Shown: piece by piece, positions 11,633-23,632 of the stretch | Layout of the letters: every line of letters begins with the position of its first letter | How positions within the stretch are numbered: position 1 is the stretch's first letter | NCBI GenBank assembly: GCA_050084515.1 | Contig: CM114272.1 | Coordinates: 48,298,001-48,362,000 of the forward strand | Direction of reading: 5' to 3' | Source: Blasia pusilla | Taxonomy: Eukaryota; Marchantiophyta; Marchantiopsida; Blasiales | DNA length: 64,000 nt | Position numbers and translations under genes: made by a program | The notes under the pieces: generated by a model | What the model was told of the DNA's origin: nothing | Seen by the model: the letters and a program-made list of their open reading frames with translations, nothing else | The model's database searches: none

Positions 11633-14600
11633 TTGGACTTTTTGTTAGCAATGGATATTCAAAATCCAATGATGGAAAAACCCCATCTTGATGTCGTGAA
11701 CCGAATCCTTGCCATGTCCAAGATCATAGTGAGAGAATTTTTGCCGTCGCGTTTGCTAAGTTACGATGATCTTGCGCCCTGGGATAAGGGTGATATCATT
11801 TACATTCCATGGGCACGGATTAATGATTTCTTAGAAGGGGAAGGAAATGGAGATGGGTATGCAAGCACAAACTTTTGGGTGAAGAATGTAGTTGTTCCAC
11901 ATGAGCGGCCCTCACGAAGAAAGACAGAAAAAATTTGTAGAGAGTATAAGCCACGGGTTGCAAGTAACGAGGGGTACTGCATAGTATCACTATAGCTATG
12001 GTCCACAATATTACAAGAGCAACCGCCAACCAGTTGATATAAGGTGTGACTCTTTCCATCCACATGATCGCAAGTCCACTGGAGTTGAGATGATATGAAG
12101 CACTTGAATAGTATGTCTATGCTTGCCTGAACCTCTCCTAATGTATACTTACTTATTATGAAGTGGATGTTGAGTAGACATCAGAGCGATCCAAGCGGCA
12201 AGGTAAGCAGGCCTCGACACCACAGGAAGGCTCGGGGTGAAAGTATAAAAAGGGGGTGTTTGTGCCATTTAAATGTAATGTAATGGAGATTATAGTTCCC
12301 CACTGTGCGAAGATTACCTATATCCAGCGAGCACACAAAGACAAATGTGGTGAATGTTGTCACGGATTTGATGACATATTTAGCAAGGGTGCTACAATCA
12401 GCCATGCTCCCCACTTATTGAGTGGTAGGAAGCTTCACATAATGGACATGATATGGCAAGAAAAGACAAACAAGGAAATTGTAAGGGATTTAGGCCAAGA
12501 AATACGTTCATGACGAAATGCAGACTCGTTGACAGAATTTTGCAGAGATGATTTTGTGGGACTCCAAGACGTCCAAAACTTGAGACAAGATATTGCAATG
12601 GAGTCTTGGCTCCAGCATTCAAATGAGAATCAGAGCATTGCAAATTACGTGACGTTCTTTTACCAACCTTACTAAAGCAAGGAGTGCCCGTTCATACTCA
12701 GTTTTTGGTCAGATTGGATGTGCTCGATGCTGGTGGAACACAAGAATGACAACATCATTTGCATGGATTCCACATTTGGAACTAACAAGAATAAGGTACT
12801 TTTTGACCCTAAACTCCAATCCATTAATTGTCATGCTGAATTGTGTGTTGTCTGAAATTCGAACTCTAATATATGTTCACCTATTTGTAGTACTAATTTG
12901 ACATGTAATGTGGTCGTTCACATTTCCCCTTATATACCGTCATGGTGTATGATAAATTCCACAACGGAATCCTAATAGCGTGGGTTTTGACAAACTCTTG
13001 CAAAGAAGCTGACTTTGCACCATGGTTGGAGGCAATGTGAGCAGTAGCTGTCAATCGCCATTCTTAGATTTGTTGTGCTCGCCAGGTGGAAGTAGGCAAA
13101 CCACGGAGCCCAAACTTCATCATGACAGATTGCTCAGTAGCAGAGATTAATGCTCTTAGGTGAGAGAGCTACTTGTCCTTTTTTAATATGACAACTTCCT
13201 TGCGTGTTGAGACTTTGCTTTGCACCAACTCTTGTTTGCCTATGTGATGCAATGATTCTCACATACCCAAGTAAACTTTCCATTATATGTGATTATTTCA
13301 GGGCACTCCAAGCATCCTTTGCCTGTGGCATGTGTGGCACAACTGGCACAAGCACTTGCGCACAAAGGTTTCAGATTGTGTTAAACGATGTGAACTAAGC
13401 ACTAGGTTGGGGCAGATCATGTACATTAAGGCCTCCTCCCAAGAAATAGTAACACATGGTGGCAATGTAGTAGAGGCAACATTGGATGCTGCAATAAAGG
13501 CCTTAGAAGCTTTCTACAGGGATTTTTCTTCAAAGGCAAAATTCTTACATTATATAAAAATGACTTTGCAATAGAATGGAGGTAAATGCTTTTCATTTCC
13601 CCCTTATACATGTGTTTTTCAGTACTCCTTGGTATGGTGGTAGAAGTAACGATTCTTAACCATTGCAAATGTGATGCGTTTGTAGGCATGTGGGTGAAAG
13701 GGGTTTGCTCCTTCAATCATTCCAACTTGGACACAAATGCGTGGATTGAAGCGTATCACGGAAATATGAAGCTTGTTCTAAGGGAGAAAAACATCCAATT
13801 GGCAGCTCAACGTTGTGATTGGTTGGTGAATGAGTTCATGTGGAAAGTTGAACCATTCTACCACCAAATAAAAATTATGTAAAAATTCTGGTTTTTATAA
13901 TAACGAACACGAGGAAAAAGTGGTTCGTGCTTCAGTGTTGAAAGGAAGATGCATTCCTGACTCAGATTGCGACATCTCATCATCGACAATGGCTATGGTG
14001 AAAAGCCAGACGATGGCAAGGATTATATATGACGTATATATTTCCAATCAGAATATTGTACATGCGATTGCCCTTGGAACTTTAAGGGTAACATATGCAA
14101 ACATCAAGTAAAGTGTTTACTCATGTGCGGCTACATTGCAGAGGAGATTGTAAGGGCGCTAGGAAGAAAGCGAGGAACGATGTAAGGTGGGATGCGTGCT
14201 TTATTCGTGGAGAAACTAAACCAAGATGTCGGGGATATGGACATTGGGTCAGAGCCAAATCATGGTAGTGATGCTTTCTTATACAACCAAAACGATTGGG
14301 CCAATACATGTGGATCAAATGACGGCAAAAGAAAAAGTACAATGACTCATTTACAACAACCATACAAAGTTGCCAATTGAAAATGAGACGAAGTGATGGC
14401 AGAGAATGGAGGTATTGGTCCTGCGAATGCGCAGTTGTTAAAATTGTTCTCTAAATTTAGAAACACATGTGCTGATGATGATGAACTTCTATTGCTTGGA
14501 ATTTAATGAGGGACTTTGTGGGTCGACTAGGACAGGCTCAAAAGAATAAGCAAAGAGGAACGTCATTGAGCCACAAAATATACTGAAGGGTTAGTTGGCT

Positions 14601-14860
14601 CAAGTAACTCTATCAAACAAAAAAAATCACTCGTTGAGCGGTTGCATCAGAGAGCCAAGAGGAATTCATCACAATCTTACGATATTACCCCAGCCATAGT
14701 GCCCCAATTTCCTATAGTACCACAACGCCACCGACTTACTTTGTAGAAACAATTGGAGCAGGAGGCAAGTGTGGGCATTTCTCGCACCCATGACTCGGGA
14801 GTTTCAGTCTCACAAAGGCACAAAAAACAAAAGTATGACCGCAAGCACTTGGAGTTTTAA
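11633..14860 (+). pseudogene. Mutator-like (MULE) transposase, broken
   Basis: Pieces in order: an N-terminal segment with FWVKNVVVPHERPSRRKTEK (11633-11995); a KRGCLCHLNV...CCHG segment (~12245-12365); GRKLHIMDMI...NKEIVRDL (~12425-12490); the MULE core with first acidic motif CMDSTFGTNK (~12760-12790), then FPLYTVMVYDKFHNGIL..AWVL (~12925-12995); FIMTDCSVAEINALR (~13115-13158); LCLWHVWHNWHKHL (~13315-13350); TNAWIEAYHGNMK (~13735-13770); and a SWIM finger CTCDCPWNFKGNICKH (~14057-14105). Stops and frame changes (for example TAA near 12673) break it. Some gaps look like real GT-AG introns (12796 on, 13159-13302, 13580-13685). This is a DNA-transposon transposase relative; domestication is not supported because of the lesions. 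Confidence 0.85.
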
Positions 14861-16335
14861 ATTGATGTTAGTGATCATCTTCCAAAACTGTGAAGACTCC
14901 TAAAATACCATAAGGAATTTCTTCTTTTGAAACATATAAAGAAGCAAGGGGGTCTGTAATTTGACATTCACTTTCTATCATGCATCCTAAAAGCGTGCAC
15001 TCCCCAGATTTGCAAAAATCTTTGCAATTGGTTGTCCTCGCGTGAATGTTATATCTGAGAAGTATTTTCGCCACTCTCCTATTTTGGGTTTGATTCATGC
15101 ATGCTGTGACTTACATTTTGGCATTGCCGAGTTTTCAGTTTTACACAATGGTGTTGAAGTGTTATCTCCGTAACACTTATCTTACAAGCTGATCTTATGG
15201 GCACGGTCTTGGAAAGCACTTCCAAAAAGTAAATTTGTAAGGTGATCAGTATCTTGAATAAGTACTTCAAAAAAATTTGTTGACGTATGTATCATATATA
15301 AGCCTGATGCCTCTCTTTGCCTTTGTACAAGTCTATACATATGAAGGGATCAGTGGGGAAGTCCGGGGAAGGAGATCAGTGTGAAAGTGTAAAATAGGGT
15401 ACATGCATAATGCCACAAGAACATTGAAGTAGGAAATTGGCCATGATATTTGTACAATTTGTTTCTTTATTGTAATTTAGAAATTTATGAAATTCCATTA
15501 ATAAAGTGTTTTTAGTCCCATTTTCCGTTCATACATTTTGTGATGATTATGCTACTTTTCAAATGGTAGTGTTTCAATACGATTTACAGATTGTCACATG
15601 TTTATCTAGAAGTGAATTCATTTATGATAATGTAGTTCGGCTTTTCTTTGCTTTATTAGAGATATGGAAACCTTTGGATCTATTCAAAAAATAGCTCACT
15701 GTTAGGCCACTGTTACAATTTGAGAGAATTTGGACTAGTAAGGGTGTGTGTCAAAATTTTCTTGTGACAGTGGATGATCAATAATTTTCTGTTGATTATA
15801 CTATCTTATTTGAGGCTAACAAATTGTGAGACGTGAGAGTTTGGCCGAGAAGAAAATTCCTTTGGTGCGATTTCTGTTCGATCCATTGCAACGCTGTTAC
15901 ATTGTGAGAGAATTTGGCATGACCAAGGTGTGTGCCAAAATTTTTGCACTTACACATATCTCTCCTTCAGTTGCATTGCTCGTCATTTTCCTAGACGAAT
16001 TCCATTCATACATTTCTGTGACAGTGTGGCAACTGTGTGGGAGTGTATTGTATTTGCACTCTTGGTTGTGCAAACTCCTTGCTAGTTATAAGTTTTATAT
16101 AGACATGATAGAGAGTTAGGATAGGCGTTAACTGTAAGTACAACTTACAACCATTACAACAACATGAATTCATGTTGGTTTCAGAACATCTTATGTAGAA
16201 TACAGAGGTAATAAGTTAGACTCACCAGGAAAAATGAACACAATTTCAACCAACTTATAACCATCAAATTCCGGAGTGACTTAGAGTCATCTTGGATTAT
16301 AAAGGGCGCCATGTTAAGGACATACCCAAAACAAT
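14861..16335. other. Non-coding stretch with one small duplicated phrase
   Basis: The phrase CTGTTACA-T-TGAGAGAATTTGG followed by AAGG-GTGTG-CAAAATTTT occurs at about 15708-15765 and again at 15892-15945. Otherwise no gene, RNA or terminus was recognised. Confidence 0.55.
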
Positions 16336-16660
16336 GAACGCACTTTACACATAAGCCATAGCCTCGAAAGGCTTCCTGACTGTAATGCGTGCCTAAGTAA
16401 GCAAACTCCTAAACTCCCCCTTTTGGAAAGGACTAAAATTGTGGAAACATTTCCGTGTAATGCCTACAATTCATCTGAAATATTTGTATTGGCAAAACGA
16501 ATGCACTTTAAACATAAGCCATAGCCTCGAAAGGCTTCCCCACTGCAATGTCTGCCTAGGTAAGCAAACTCCTAAACTGCCCCTTCCGCAAACGCAAAGG
16601 TCTAAAATTATGGAAAAATTTCCGTGTAATGCCTACAATTCATCTGGAATATGTGTATTG
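16336..16660. repeat. Two-copy tandem duplication, period 163-169 bp
   Basis: CACTTTA(A/C)ACATAAGCC occurs at 16341 and 16504, and TTCCGTGTAATGCC at 16451 and 16620. Copies differ by a short insertion and substitutions. Confidence 0.85.
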
Positions 16661-17530
16661 GGCATGGTCTCAGCACTATCACTTTGCTTTGGATGAATGC
16701 CATGGTCACCTTCAAAGGGTTGAAGGGTAGATGCGGAAGCACCATTGAGAATATGATACCATCTTAATCGCCTTTTGTGAGTATGCCTAAGCTCCTCAAT
16801 ATTTCTTGATAAAACTGCAAGCTCGGACATTGGCTCCTTATCAAGTATGCCAGTTATATCTTCTTCTTTGGTAACACCAATATCAAAAGCAAGAAGGTCT
16901 TGTATGACCCAAAAAGTTGACAGTAAGGTCTTATAAAGATTCGAAATACATACAGTTCTGAGATAGCAATCATCCTCTCTTCACTCCATCTTAATAATCT
17001 TTCACTTTCCCTCGGATGAGGACAATAAGTGCCTCTCTTCCACAATATGTAGTTCTCGTATTCAGGTGCCAACTTAAAAGAGCGCTTATCCTTCCCGTCC
17101 CAAATTGAACGGTGCATACCACGGAAGACACTCTTGGGCGACTCCAACAGCGAGAGCGGATCACATTCTCCTCCAATTTGGTTGACAACGGATGTGTCAG
17201 AATCCTCCATGAACATAGGCCCAACTAAAACGCCTCCACAAGAAGAATCCGACCCACAAAGGCACAAGAATCCACCAAGAATCCGGCCCACACCACAAAG
17301 CCTCCAAGCCATAGAATGCCTCGATAAGGATCGCCACGACATGCAACACCAGACCAACACACGATGCAAGCACTCAAAGCTTTACCAACATGTGCACAAT
17401 GGCCAAAATAAGACCTCACTAGCCAAAATAAGGCCTCAGTGCATGTAGTTCCGCCTAAAATTATATTGGCACCCCCGCCAATATAATTCATATTCAAATG
17501 TTGCCATGACGCCATGCCATGGGGCCGGGT
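16661..17530. other. No recognisable gene
   Basis: A minus-strand ORF at 16854-17369 is the longest frame, but it matches no family I know and has a low-complexity Cys/Trp-rich start. I would not call it a gene. Confidence 0.45.
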
Positions 17531-17662
17531 GTATCCATATGATATGGTATATGGATACGCTTTCCAGCATCCAACATCCAGCATCCATATGAGATGGTAT
17601 ATGGATGGTGGAATATGGGTCCATATGCAGATGGTGGAATATGAATCCATGTGCAGATGGGT
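17531..17662. repeat. Short ATG/CAT-rich palindromic repeats
   Basis: ATCCATATGATATGGTATAT (~17533) recurs as ATCCATATGAGATGGTATAT (~17580), followed by two copies of a TATGCAGATGGTGGAATATG-like unit. Several sub-units are self-complementary (CCATATGATATGG). Confidence 0.75.
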
Positions 17663-18049
17663 TTTGGTGCTATAGGATATCGCGCCACGGCTACCATCCG
17701 GAGACGCGGAAAATAAAGAGGTGTTTGAAGAGTTTTACCTAGTGTAAAGGGACTAATGATGCTACATACAAATTCAAATACTTTTCGTGCTGCCTTTTAT
17801 CATGTGAAACATTTTCTTGTTGCCCAATTTCCACATGTCAGATAGAGAGGTGTTTGCAAATCAAGAAGGCACTCTCCACTAGAAATATAAATTTCCAACA
17901 CCACCGAACAAAGATCAACCTCCTAAACATTGCTGCAAAATGGTTTTAACCACATGGAACACATCAAAGGAAGAATAGGTGAGAACCCACGGTCGATCTT
18001 TCTTTACTTCGACCATTACAACACCAACCTAGATCAAACGTAGTGAATA
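17663..18049. other. No recognisable feature
   Basis: Ordinary-complexity sequence without a convincing ORF or repeat. Confidence 0.5.
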
Positions 18050-18800
18050 GTTAAGTTTTGATGCACATGCGTCTTGAGACTAGCTTTAGTTACTTGCGGT
18101 GATAAGAATAATGTAAATAAGAGGTGAGACTTTTGAATCAAGCTCCAAGTCAAGGGCAAGAAGCAAAGAATATATGAGTAGTCAAGATGGGCGAAACGTC
18201 ACAAAATACGATGGGCAACAAAACAACCATAAGATGTCAAACGGAGAGTCAAGACATCGATAGACGACGCTTGTGACGAGACACACAAAATGTGAGTTTC
18301 TGGCCTATGGGGAGTTGAGAGTTATATGTTTTGCAAGGATCCGCCATCAAGCCATCTTGAGGGAAAGCTTGTCTTATATGGGTCTGCGGTTCATAAACAA
18401 TGTTTGGGTTGAGGGCCAAAATCAAGGGCTTGAAGAGGACAAAAGTGAAAATGGGATTCCCAAGGAGAACTCCAAAAATATCCAAAAGTTTTTTTTTTTG
18501 TTTTTTTGTTTTTTTTGGGGGGGGAGACCTTCTCGGTCCCCACTTGCTCAAGTTCATAAACAAGGAACTAATCGTGATGTGTGTTTGGTCATGTTTTAAG
18601 TTTGAGTTGAAGTACCATTGGAGACGCACCTTGAAGGGTTAACTGTTGCGCTCCAATATAGGTGACCGACTTGGGGAGATTGATCGAGGCTTGGGGAAGA
18701 GGCTTCCTAGGCAAATGCTATGCACTTGGGGAGACTCGATCGGACCAGTGATTGGCGGTTTCTCGAGTATCTATTGAAGGTGCAACCGGTTGAGTCTTTA
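18050..18800. repeat. Dispersed repeat copy 1 (family shared with 48486-49750)
   Basis: Order and sequence match the later copy: GTCAAGGGCAAGAAG, AGAGTCAAGA, GAGTTGAGAG, GCCATCTTGA, TTTGGGTTGAGGGCCAAAA, a polypyrimidine/G run, GTGTTTGG-C-TGTTT-AAGTTTGAG, ACGCACCTTAAGG-like, and GAGATTGATCGAGGC. This copy contains an unusual T-tract followed by a G-tract (18488-18527). No ORF is shared, so it may be an LTR or non-autonomous element. Confidence 0.8.
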
Positions 18801-18978
18801 AGATTTATTCAACGATTTCCGCTTGCAAAACTCAAGGTTGCGAGTGCTTCGGAGTAAAGCAAGGAAGAGAATAGGTTGAACTCTACAAAGCCAAAGGCAA
18901 AAATTGTGGTCACTTTCTCATATACATATGGGAGCCATGTCACATCCACCCTAGGAGTTGAAGGATTCTTCTCCACCC

Positions 18979-19115
18979 AAACCTTTGGGGTGGTTCATGT
19001 AATCCATCATCCAAGGGCAATTCTTTCATCGGAAAGATCACCTTGGATAGAATTGCTCGGATGAAAATGTCGGAACTAGCCTGATGATGGATTACATGAA
19101 CCACCCCAAAGGTTT
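18979..19115. repeat. 33-bp perfect inverted repeat, 71-nt spacer
   Basis: Arms 18979-19011 and 19083-19115 are exact reverse complements (core GGTTCATGTAATCCATCATC). The spacer has a further complementary pair, GCAATTCT near 19017 with AGAATTGC near 19050. The structure is like a fold-back element or a small-RNA hairpin precursor. No protein spans it. Confidence 0.9.
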
Positions 19116-19844
19116 CCACCCTTCTTCCTAAAAGAAGGGGTGGAAAGTTTGCTAGAGTCCGGAAATGCTTCTTAATAAAAATATTAGAGGGAAAAAGAGG
19201 AGCCGAGAGTACTAAACGAAACCGAGGAGATACCCATTTTTGAACCGGGGACAAATCCCGGGAGCTCAAGAATCCTCGGATAGGGCCACCCCTTACCCTA
19301 TTGCCACCGTATTGCTACGAACAGCCGAATATTTAAGGCCCGAGGGCCGGGAATGAGGTCGCGGCCCGTGGGCCTCCGTAGAAACCGACACGCGTAGATT
19401 ACGTACAAATTGGTCGCAGAAATGAAGACGGCCTCCATCCGTCGCAATCGACACGCGCGTGCCGGTTTCTTCCCGCCACCGCTCCTGCTGCTGGGGCCCA
19501 TATTTTGGGTTTTTTTCCTCTCTAATGCCCCCCGATGCCATGTTTTCCATCCAAGTTTCTAGTAAAGTTTATAATCTCTCTGCGTCTCACTGCCAACATG
19601 CGCCATATCCTCCGCGCATGGAATCTGTGTCCGTATCCATCCAAGGACCCCTCGCCGTGATTTTTGCGATCGGAACTGGAATTCCCCGCAACATCAAACT
19701 TACGCCATGGGGACCTGCCCACATATACATATATGTGGTCCCCGCCGTAGTGATCAACAGCACCCAAGGACTGAATCGTAGCGGCCTCGTGGTTGCAATT
19801 ATCCTATAGTACTCAGGATTGGATTCACTCGTCTCCTCTCAACC
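19116..19844. other. Upstream region of the possible membrane-protein gene
   Basis: GC-richer than flanking repeats. No confident coding region; the overlapping short ORFs in several frames are not supported. Confidence 0.45.
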
Positions 19845-19850
19845 GTGAAG

Positions 19851-20497
19851 ATGGACGAGCAGCGGAGAAAAAGCCAGCAGCTTGTAGTTTCGGAATGTGC
19901 GCAGGAAATAGCTCTGGATGTGGCCGTCGTGGAACAGAAATTCGACCCTTCATTCGTACGGACACTACTTTCGGTGATTATGGGAACGTCCCTACTATGC
20001 TTCCAACAACCGGTGGGTGGATTAGACGACCACGGCTTCATGTTTATCACATCGAAGCCAATCCTCAAGCCACACATCGTTTTCATGGTTTTAGCATTCT
20101 CGTTGGGGGCATTATCGATCATTTGGAGCCAAAGGTGGATAGATTCTATCCGGGTTTTCCGCTGGAGAATTGCAAATTTCCCACGTCAAGTGAATGGGGC
20201 CTCCTGTCTCTTGGAACTGTTGGCGGTACTTCAACGTTGCAACAGAAGGTACCTACATCTAATGTTGATGGTGATTACATCTTTTTTGTGCTCTTGGTGG
20301 CATTCTTCTGTTCGGGAATTGCAATCCTTCCTTCTCCGTGGTCTCAAAGTCTTGTGACGATCCCAGCTGGTGCAATTGCCGTGGTTATCTTGGTAAATGT
20401 TGATATTTTCGTCGCCCGGGAACTTGAAAAATACTTTGACTGTGTGAATTGGTGCCGTCGACGTAGATACTTCGTCGAAGCACTCCTGCAAGTCTAG
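19851..20497 (+). CDS. Possible small membrane protein, unknown function (two frames)
   Basis: Not recognised. From the ATG at 19851 the first frame reads MDEQRRKSQQ, a short polar start, then hydrophobic stretches FVRTLLSVIMGTSLLCF and HIVFMVLAFSLGALSIIW that look like two membrane helices, ending at 20357. A second frame overlapping it contains YIFFVLLVAFFCSGIAIL and TIPAGAIAVVILVNVDIFVA, two further helices followed by a charged tail, ending at 20497. A single four-helix protein would need an intron or frameshift between about 20130 and 20260; a GT at 20151 and an AG near 20247 exist, but I could not establish the exact junction. It could equally be an open stretch by chance. Kept because helix-like segments continue in the right order across both frames. 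Confidence 0.35.
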
Positions 20498-21559
20498 AGC
20501 GCCAGGAAAATTGTCATCCGCGTCCAACTTCTGAAAATCTCGGCTCCATGTCATCCAATGGTTTGCGGACTCCGCCGACATGAGTCTATGTCATTGTTTG
20601 ATTAGTCTTTCATTTGGAGTTTCCTCGTCTCATCGAGGGTCGAGAATGACTCCCCAATGCGTATAACGAGTTTCAGGAAACTTTCTCTTTAGCTGTTCAG
20701 AACGGACCACTGGACCACTTTTAGAACAGGGCTTTCTCCCAGAACCTTGCTCCTGCATCTGTGTCTAGAACTTCGAAATACAGCGGTCCCCCTTCTCCCA
20801 CCTACTGCTGACTCTCTTCCTCACGCATTACTCTGACTTCCAACATGAAGCATTCACGCTTCGAATTGCGAGGGACTCAGACTGCAAGGAAGGTGGAGCT
20901 TAGGATTCACCAAAGCTTCTATTGGCCTGTAAACCTGGAGTTCCAAAGTTTTGACTAGATCGTGGATCTTTCAGTTACATGAAAAATGTAAAGACATGCA
21001 TGGACACCAGAGGAGATGGACTGGCGTGTTCTATTTGACGCTTAAGCCGTGCTGTGACAACGAGTAATGCTTTTCATGATTACATATATTCTCCTGTATG
21101 GTTGAGTTATGAATTGGACAACCAATATTAGCAGAATGTTGGATTTTTTTGCTCCCTATCTGTCTCTCTCAGCAAAAGCTGGGCATTACGAAAGGGAAGC
21201 TCTCAATCTACAGCACTTCCTGCCTTACACAGTGAGCACACTCCGCACACACAGTGCCTTGCAGATCCCCAGATCCCTCAGTCGGTGGAATCAGTCTCAA
21301 TAGTAAGCCAATTAGGCATGAACCAGAGGTAAAGGGTGACTTCATGCTCTCTTTTCCCTTAAAGAGGGGTAAGAGAGTCCCCAAAATAATGTACACAACA
21401 CGCCTTGGTAGTGACCACCACCCCAATTATACATGTGGGAGGGAAAGGGGTCTTGATCTCTGAGAAGCGGCCTTTCAAATTTAACTTGCTGCTGAATGTT
21501 TCCAACACAGAATTGCAATGGAAGATACAGACTGTGGGTGAATCGAATGAAATCCTATT
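20498..21559. other. No recognisable gene
   Basis: Short ORFs only, no family resemblance. No repeat was recognised here. Confidence 0.5.
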
Positions 21560-21825
21560 TTAGCAGAAGCTGAGGAGGGTTTCCTTACTACTTCAGACCT
21601 TTCCATTGGTGTTGATAGCCAATGATGTATCCTGCCTTTGCACAAGAGACTTGGAATGGAGGCAAACGAGTGACGGGTATCTCTTTTGTTGGGCGATACT
21701 TAACTTGCATTTCCCCTCCAGTCACGTTGTCTCTAACAAAGTGGTGATGTATTTCTACATGTTTGATGCTACATGAAACCTCCCAAGGCTGAAAGGAGCT
21801 ATATCTATAGCACTATAATACTTTA
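21560..21825 (-). pseudogene. Copia B RNase H end (decayed), left part
   Basis: Minus-strand translation shows HVEIHHHFVRDNVTGGEMQV and KYRPTKEIP, the end of a Copia RNase H and pol. Its upstream part lies at 25352 and above; the two are separated by Copia C. The shared boundary segment (21804-21825) is repeated at 25352-25373. Confidence 0.85.
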
Positions 21826-21895
21826 TGTTGTAAAACATAGTAACTTGGAGTTTACTATAGTGAAAAGTAATTGATAGAATTACTATAGTAACTTA
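21826..21895 (+). repeat. Copia C 5-prime LTR fragment (70 bp)
   Basis: Begins TGTTGTAAAACATAG and matches the first 70 bp of the LTR at 24540 without a difference that I can see. The rest of the LTR, the primer-binding site and gag are deleted; the protease follows at once. Confidence 0.9.
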
Positions 21896-22784
21896 TGGGG
21901 GTTAGTTACCAACAAGGAGGCCAATCTCAAAAGTAAAGATTGGTTTCTCGATTATGGAGCTATTGCCCACATTTGCTATGACAAAGAGCTTTTTTGTGAG
22001 TTTCATCCTGTGACAAGTGCACAGTATGTCAGATGTGAACCTGGGAATAGAAGTCAGGTGTTTGGGATTGGAAGAGTATCCCTCCCTGCAATTTGATAGT
22101 GAGCATAGTCAAGATGGGATGTTAAACAATGTCCTTTTTGTACGAGAGTTCACAAAGAACTTGATATCTGTGCATCAGCTGATAGAGAAAGGCATTCTTA
22201 TATTATTCCTTGACAAAAGATGCATCATTCAAAATGGAGAAGAAGTTCTCTCTCATGGTGTGGCAGAAGAAAAGTTGTTTCGATTGGTGGAAATAACAAA
22301 AATTGATGCAATGGTGGCTGTTGATGCCATGGTAGCTGAAAACTCCAACAACATGAAATTGTGCCATCTTCGACTCGGTCATTTATCAGAGATCATCATT
22401 CGTTCTCTACAGAAGATGGTGGAAGGGTTGAAACTTCATGCTGATGGTAGATTAGAGTTTTGTAGAGCATGTGTTGAGGGTAAATCTCACAAATTGTCAT
22501 GTCCCAAGAAATCTTTGAATAGATCAACATGTCTTTTAGATCCCATCCACTCAGATGTTTGGGGTTACATGACACAGAAGTCTCTAGGAGGAGCTACTTA
22601 GTATGTGTCCTTTGTGGATGATTATAGCAGAAAAAGTTTTATGTATCTGATGAAACACAAAGGTGAGGTTCTTGATAAGTTCAAGAACTTTGTGGCAATG
22701 GTGGAGCTACAAACAGGAAGAAGAGTGAAGAAAACTCGCTGAGATGGAGGCAAGGAGTACAGGAACAAAGAGTTCTCCTCCATT
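21896..22784 (+). pseudogene. Copia C protease and pre-integrase region (decayed)
   Basis: Starts in the protease with WFLDYGAIAHICYDKELF, in which the catalytic Asp-Ser-Gly is now Asp-Tyr-Gly. After a stop the frame 22017-22601 carries NVLFVREFTKNLISVHQL, a pre-integrase zinc-binding segment (KLCHLRLGHLSE...EFCRACVEGKSHKLSC) and the first integrase motif IHSDVWGY. A stop then interrupts before YVSFVDDYSRK. Stops include TAG at about 22600 and TGA at about 22741, in TR.DGGKEY. Confidence 0.9.
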
Positions 22785-23632
22785 TTGCAACAAAAGGGGA
22801 TTTTGGCTGATGTCACAGCCAGAGACAGTCCCTCTCAGAATGAAGTGGCAGAGACATTGCCAATGAGATCTGGAAAAACGAGAACACCTATTGACAGGTT
22901 GGGAGTTCATCATGAGAAACAGGCTCACTCCTCAGTGGATGAAGAAGCTTGTCTTACTATGGATGGAGAGGATGAACCGAAAACACTTGCACAGGCTATG
23001 AGCAAACCTGATTGGAGTAAGTGGGAGATTGCCATTGATCAAGAGAAAATTTCTCTTGCAAAGAATGGCACATGGGAGTGGACTGATCTACCCAAAGACA
23101 GGAGATCCATTGGTTGCAAATTGGTTTTCAAGATCAAGAGAGGAGCTAACAATGAAGTGGTAGAGTACAAAGCTCGCCTTGTAGCAAAGGGCTTCAATCA
23201 GCAAGCTGAAGTTGATTATACAGAGACCTTTGCTCCTGTAGCACGGTATGGTTCCATAAGGTTGCTTTTAGCTCTAGCTGCTGAAGAAGATTGGGAGGTG
23301 GAGCAATTAGATGTGGAGACTGCTTTTCTGAATGGAGACCTGAAGGAAACCATCTACATGGATGTTCCAGATGGGTATGGTGGACATAGGGGCAATGCAT
23401 GTTTGTTGAAGAGGCATTGTATGGTCTTAAACAGGCTCCAAGAGCCTGGTATGAAAAGTTGGACTCTTACCTCTGGGAACAGGGGTTTTGTAGAGCTCAT
23501 GCAGATTTGAGTGTTTACTGCAAAAATGGTACATTGTTTATTGCAGTTTATGTAGATGACCTCCTGTTGCTAGGCAAAGTAAGAAAGCAATCCAGCAAGC
23601 AAAGGACAATCTTTGCTCAGTCTTTGCTATGA
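22785..23632 (+). pseudogene. Copia C integrase-RT fusion by internal deletion (decayed)
   Basis: The integrase core ends at DSPSQNEVAE and jumps directly to the variable linker and then RT (TWEWTDLPKDRRSIGCKLVF, KARLVAKGFNQQAEVDYTE, DVETAFLNGDLKETIYMDVP), so part of integrase has been deleted. A frameshift near 23400 moves the reading into the frame with EEALYGLKQAPRAWYEKL and the catalytic YVDDLLLLG (~23545-23570). No active enzyme could be made. Confidence 0.9.

Noticed and set aside
16854-17650. 171- and 141-codon minus-strand ORFs
   Set aside because: No family resemblance, low-complexity composition, overlapping frames; not convincing as genes.
7286-17890. Other plus-strand CACTAGAAG-like sites (about 11338 and 17878) as the missing left end of the CACTA-like element
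   Set aside because: They lie on the wrong side of the right terminus and have no 3-bp repeat or subterminal motifs in common.
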